Below are positions 50,434-52,177 of a DNA stretch of 52,177 nucleotides, in pieces (position 1 is the first letter of the stretch; every line of letters starts with the position of its first letter). The DNA is from Oscillospiraceae bacterium (lineage in GTDB: Bacteria > Bacillota > Clostridia > Oscillospirales > Oscillospiraceae). A program made the translations under genes and the position numbers. The stretch lies in the NCBI GenBank assembly GCA_009786445.1, contig WQTE01000006.1, forward strand, positions 361 to 52,537, read 5' to 3'. The notes beneath the pieces are model-generated. The model did no database searches, had not been told where the DNA came from, and was given only the letters and a program-made list of their open reading frames with translations.

Positions 50434-52170
50434 TCAAAATGCTGTGCGCTTTACAAATTTTGTGTGTAACATATCGTGTGCTTTGTGGCTGCCCGGTTTT
50501 TCCAGATATTCGTCGTAAATTTTCTGTACATCAAGGTTTTCGTAGGACTTGCGAAGTGGTCGTTTTTCGTCCAGTTCGTACAATACCTTAGTGCGGGCGG
50601 CTATGACATCATGATTGTTTCTGATGCTATCGCTCAGGTCGGGTTGTCCTCCGCCGTTTATGCACCCGCCGGGACATGCCATTATTTCAATCATGTGGAA
50701 ATCTTCCTTGCCGCTCTTCACAGCATCAAGCAGCGTTCTGGCGTTTGCCAAACCTGATGCCGCAGCGACCTTTACTTCCATCCCTGCAATTTTGTAAGTC
50801 GCTCGCCTTACGCCATCGGGACCTCTCACCTCGCTAAAGTTTACAACTTCAAAATTCTTGTCGAGCCAGTAGCTTGCCGTTCTCAGTGCAGCTTCAAGCA
50901 CCCCGCCGGTTACTCCGAAAATGACACCTGCGCCTGATGCAGTTCCAAACGGGCTGTCAAACTGCGCATCTTCCAGTGCTGCAAAATCGACACCATCTGC
51001 CTTAATCATTCGGGCAAGCTCTCTGGTTGTAATTGCCACATCAACATCGGGCACACCTGCTGCGGACTCGTCATCTCTGCCTGCTTCAAATTTCTTTGAC
51101 GTGCATGGAACAACCGATACTACGACTACATTTTTCGGGTCAAGGTTGTTCTTTTTTGCAAAGTAGGTTTTAAGCGTTGCACCGAACATCTGCTGCGGAG
51201 ATTTGCAACTGGAGAGATTTTCGGTAAGATCAGGGTAATAGTGCTCACAGAACTTAACCCACCCCGGTGAACATGAAGTGATAATAGGGAGCTTTCCTCC
51301 ATTTTTAACGCGGTCGAGAAACTCGTGAGCTTCTTCCATGATGGTGAGGTCTGCCGAGAGTGCCATGTCGTACACGCCATCAAAGCCCATCCTCTTGAGC
51401 ACTGCAGCAAGTTTTCCTTCTACATTTGTGCCGAGCGGCATACCAAATGCCTCGCCAAGTGTTGCTCTGATTGCGGGGGCTGTGAATACGTAAACAGTCT
51501 TCTCCGGGTCAGCAATTGCATCAAGAACTTTCTGCGTGTCATCCTTTTCTCTGAGCGCACCGGTCGGGCAGACAACAATGCATTGACCGCAATAAACGCA
51601 TGGTGCATCTTCTAAGCTCTTTTCAAAGGCGCAGCCTATATGGGTCTTGAATCCTCTTTCGATAGCATCTATGACAGCTATTGACTGCTGGTCTTTACAC
51701 GCTGCCACGCAACGTCTGCACAGTACGCATTTAGTATTATCACGGCTGAGTGATGAGGATTTGTTGTCTATATCGTAGTCGCATGTGATACCCCCATATC
51801 TTTTCTCGTCAATGCCGTAGTCTTTGCATAGCTTGAGAAGTTGACATGTTTCACTTTTTTGACAACTCAGACATTCTCTTTTGTGGTTTGAAACTGTGAG
51901 TTCCAGTGTGTGACGGCGTGATTCTCTGATTTCAGGCGTGTTTGTTTGAACTTCCATTCCGTCTTCTGCGGGGTGAACGCACGCCGCTACCAGTGAACGC
52001 GCGCCTTTGACCTCAGCTAAGCAAATTCTGCATGCGCCTATTTCATTGAGGTCTTTTAGGTAGCATAGTGTGGGGATTTCGATGTTTGCGTATTTTGCCG
52101 CCTCCAAAACCGTTGAGCCTTTCGGAGCTTTTACTGATACGCCATTTATTGTTAAATTTATCATATCCAT
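50434..52170 (-). CDS. hydA: [FeFe] hydrogenase, catalytic subunit (HndD/HydA type)
   Basis: 578 residues. An N-terminal [2Fe-2S] domain (CYLKDLNEIGACRICLAE) is followed by the His/Cys [4Fe-4S] motif (NHKRECLSCQKSETC), two [4Fe-4S] motifs (CVLCRRCVAAC, CVYCGQCIVVC) and the H-cluster domain with TSCSPGW, PCTSKKFEA and IMACPGGCINGGGQPD, ending in GHKAHDMLHTKF. This layout is that of NAD(P)-linked, often electron-bifurcating hydrogenases that make or use H2 with ferredoxin. The second Cys of the usual TSCCPGW is Ser. ATG 52170 is seven bases from the window edge; the partner subunits would lie just outside, so its ribosome binding site is not visible. Confidence 0.94.
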   Translation of the reverse strand: MDMINLTINGVSVKAPKGSTVLEAAKYANIEIPTLCYLKDLNEIGACRICLAEVKGARSLVAACVHPAEDGMEVQTNTPEIRESRRHTLELTVSNHKRECLSCQKSETCQLLKLCKDYGIDEKRYGGITCDYDIDNKSSSLSRDNTKCVLCRRCVAACKDQQSIAVIDAIERGFKTHIGCAFEKSLEDAPCVYCGQCIVVCPTGALREKDDTQKVLDAIADPEKTVYVFTAPAIRATLGEAFGMPLGTNVEGKLAAVLKRMGFDGVYDMALSADLTIMEEAHEFLDRVKNGGKLPIITSCSPGWVKFCEHYYPDLTENLSSCKSPQQMFGATLKTYFAKKNNLDPKNVVVVSVVPCTSKKFEAGRDDESAAGVPDVDVAITTRELARMIKADGVDFAALEDAQFDSPFGTASGAGVIFGVTGGVLEAALRTASYWLDKNFEVVNFSEVRGPDGVRRATYKIAGMEVKVAAASGLANARTLLDAVKSGKEDFHMIEIMACPGGCINGGGQPDLSDSIRNNHDVIAARTKVLYELDEKRPLRKSYENLDVQKIYDEYLEKPGSHKAHDMLHTKFVKRTAF

Positions 52171-52177
52171 TATTTTT

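Overview
The window looks like a chromosome segment of an anaerobic, Gram-positive member of the Clostridia (Bacillota). The evidence is a six-cluster-type [FeFe] hydrogenase, a glycyl-radical activase, RNase Y, MltG, a U32 peptidase-family protein, an XpaC-like protein, a YtrA-type GntR/ABC operon and many GGAGG ribosome binding sites with GTG/TTG starts. Base composition is intermediate. No rRNA, CRISPR array, prophage or complete insertion sequence was seen. The species cannot be named from the sequence.

Layout. 1-2417 (+): 3' part of a glycyl-radical-enzyme activase and a secreted polysaccharide deacetylase. 2449-7392 (-): purine operon purE-purK-purM-purND, in which purN and purD are fused in an unusual order and repeats have invaded the operon. 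7693-10729 (+): OmpR-type two-component system. 10784-19215: divergent cluster of four signalling genes. Two of them carry [FeFe]-hydrogenase-like, Fe-S-rich sensor domains, one fused to a hybrid histidine kinase and one to a chemoreceptor signalling domain; a single-domain receiver and a receiver/kinase/receiver/Hpt hybrid complete the set. This is the most interesting system in the window. 19234-28032: mnmE, a thioesterase, a PstS-like lipoprotein, metA, an XpaC-like protein, tmk and mltG. 28116-28710: tRNA-Ser and an intergenic module encoding a 25-residue hydrophobic peptide (candidate type I toxin) with a decayed second copy. 28711-34690 (-): acetamidase-family protein, a pilus-like operon (T2SF/PilC protein, four small membrane or pilin-like proteins, PilT) and a transglutaminase-like lipoprotein. 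34836-37537 (-): PHP phosphoesterase and a GPH sugar transporter. 37713-39548 (+): GntR-ABC operon behind a 42-bp palindrome. 39746-44030: two poorly characterised proteins, an ECF sigma factor with a membrane partner, and an ANT(6)-like nucleotidyltransferase. 44068-52170: amino-acid permease, U32 protein, RNase Y, oligo-1,6-glucosidase-type GH13 enzyme and the catalytic [FeFe] hydrogenase at the right edge.

Two dispersed repeat families run through the window. One is a long imperfect palindrome of about 96-100 bp in three full copies (5616-5715, 39569-39668, 45530-45629). They have the same length, and one stem position shows a compensatory change. The other is a short GTAGGGG-type hairpin repeat in at least five places, two of which lie in frame inside genes (the purN-purD linker and a permease loop).

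Functionally, the window joins fermentative H2 metabolism (hydrogenase, glycyl-radical activase) with a cytoplasmic signalling cluster whose sensor domains resemble the hydrogenase catalytic domain. The inference that this cluster senses H2 or redox state is mine and is not shown by sequence alone.
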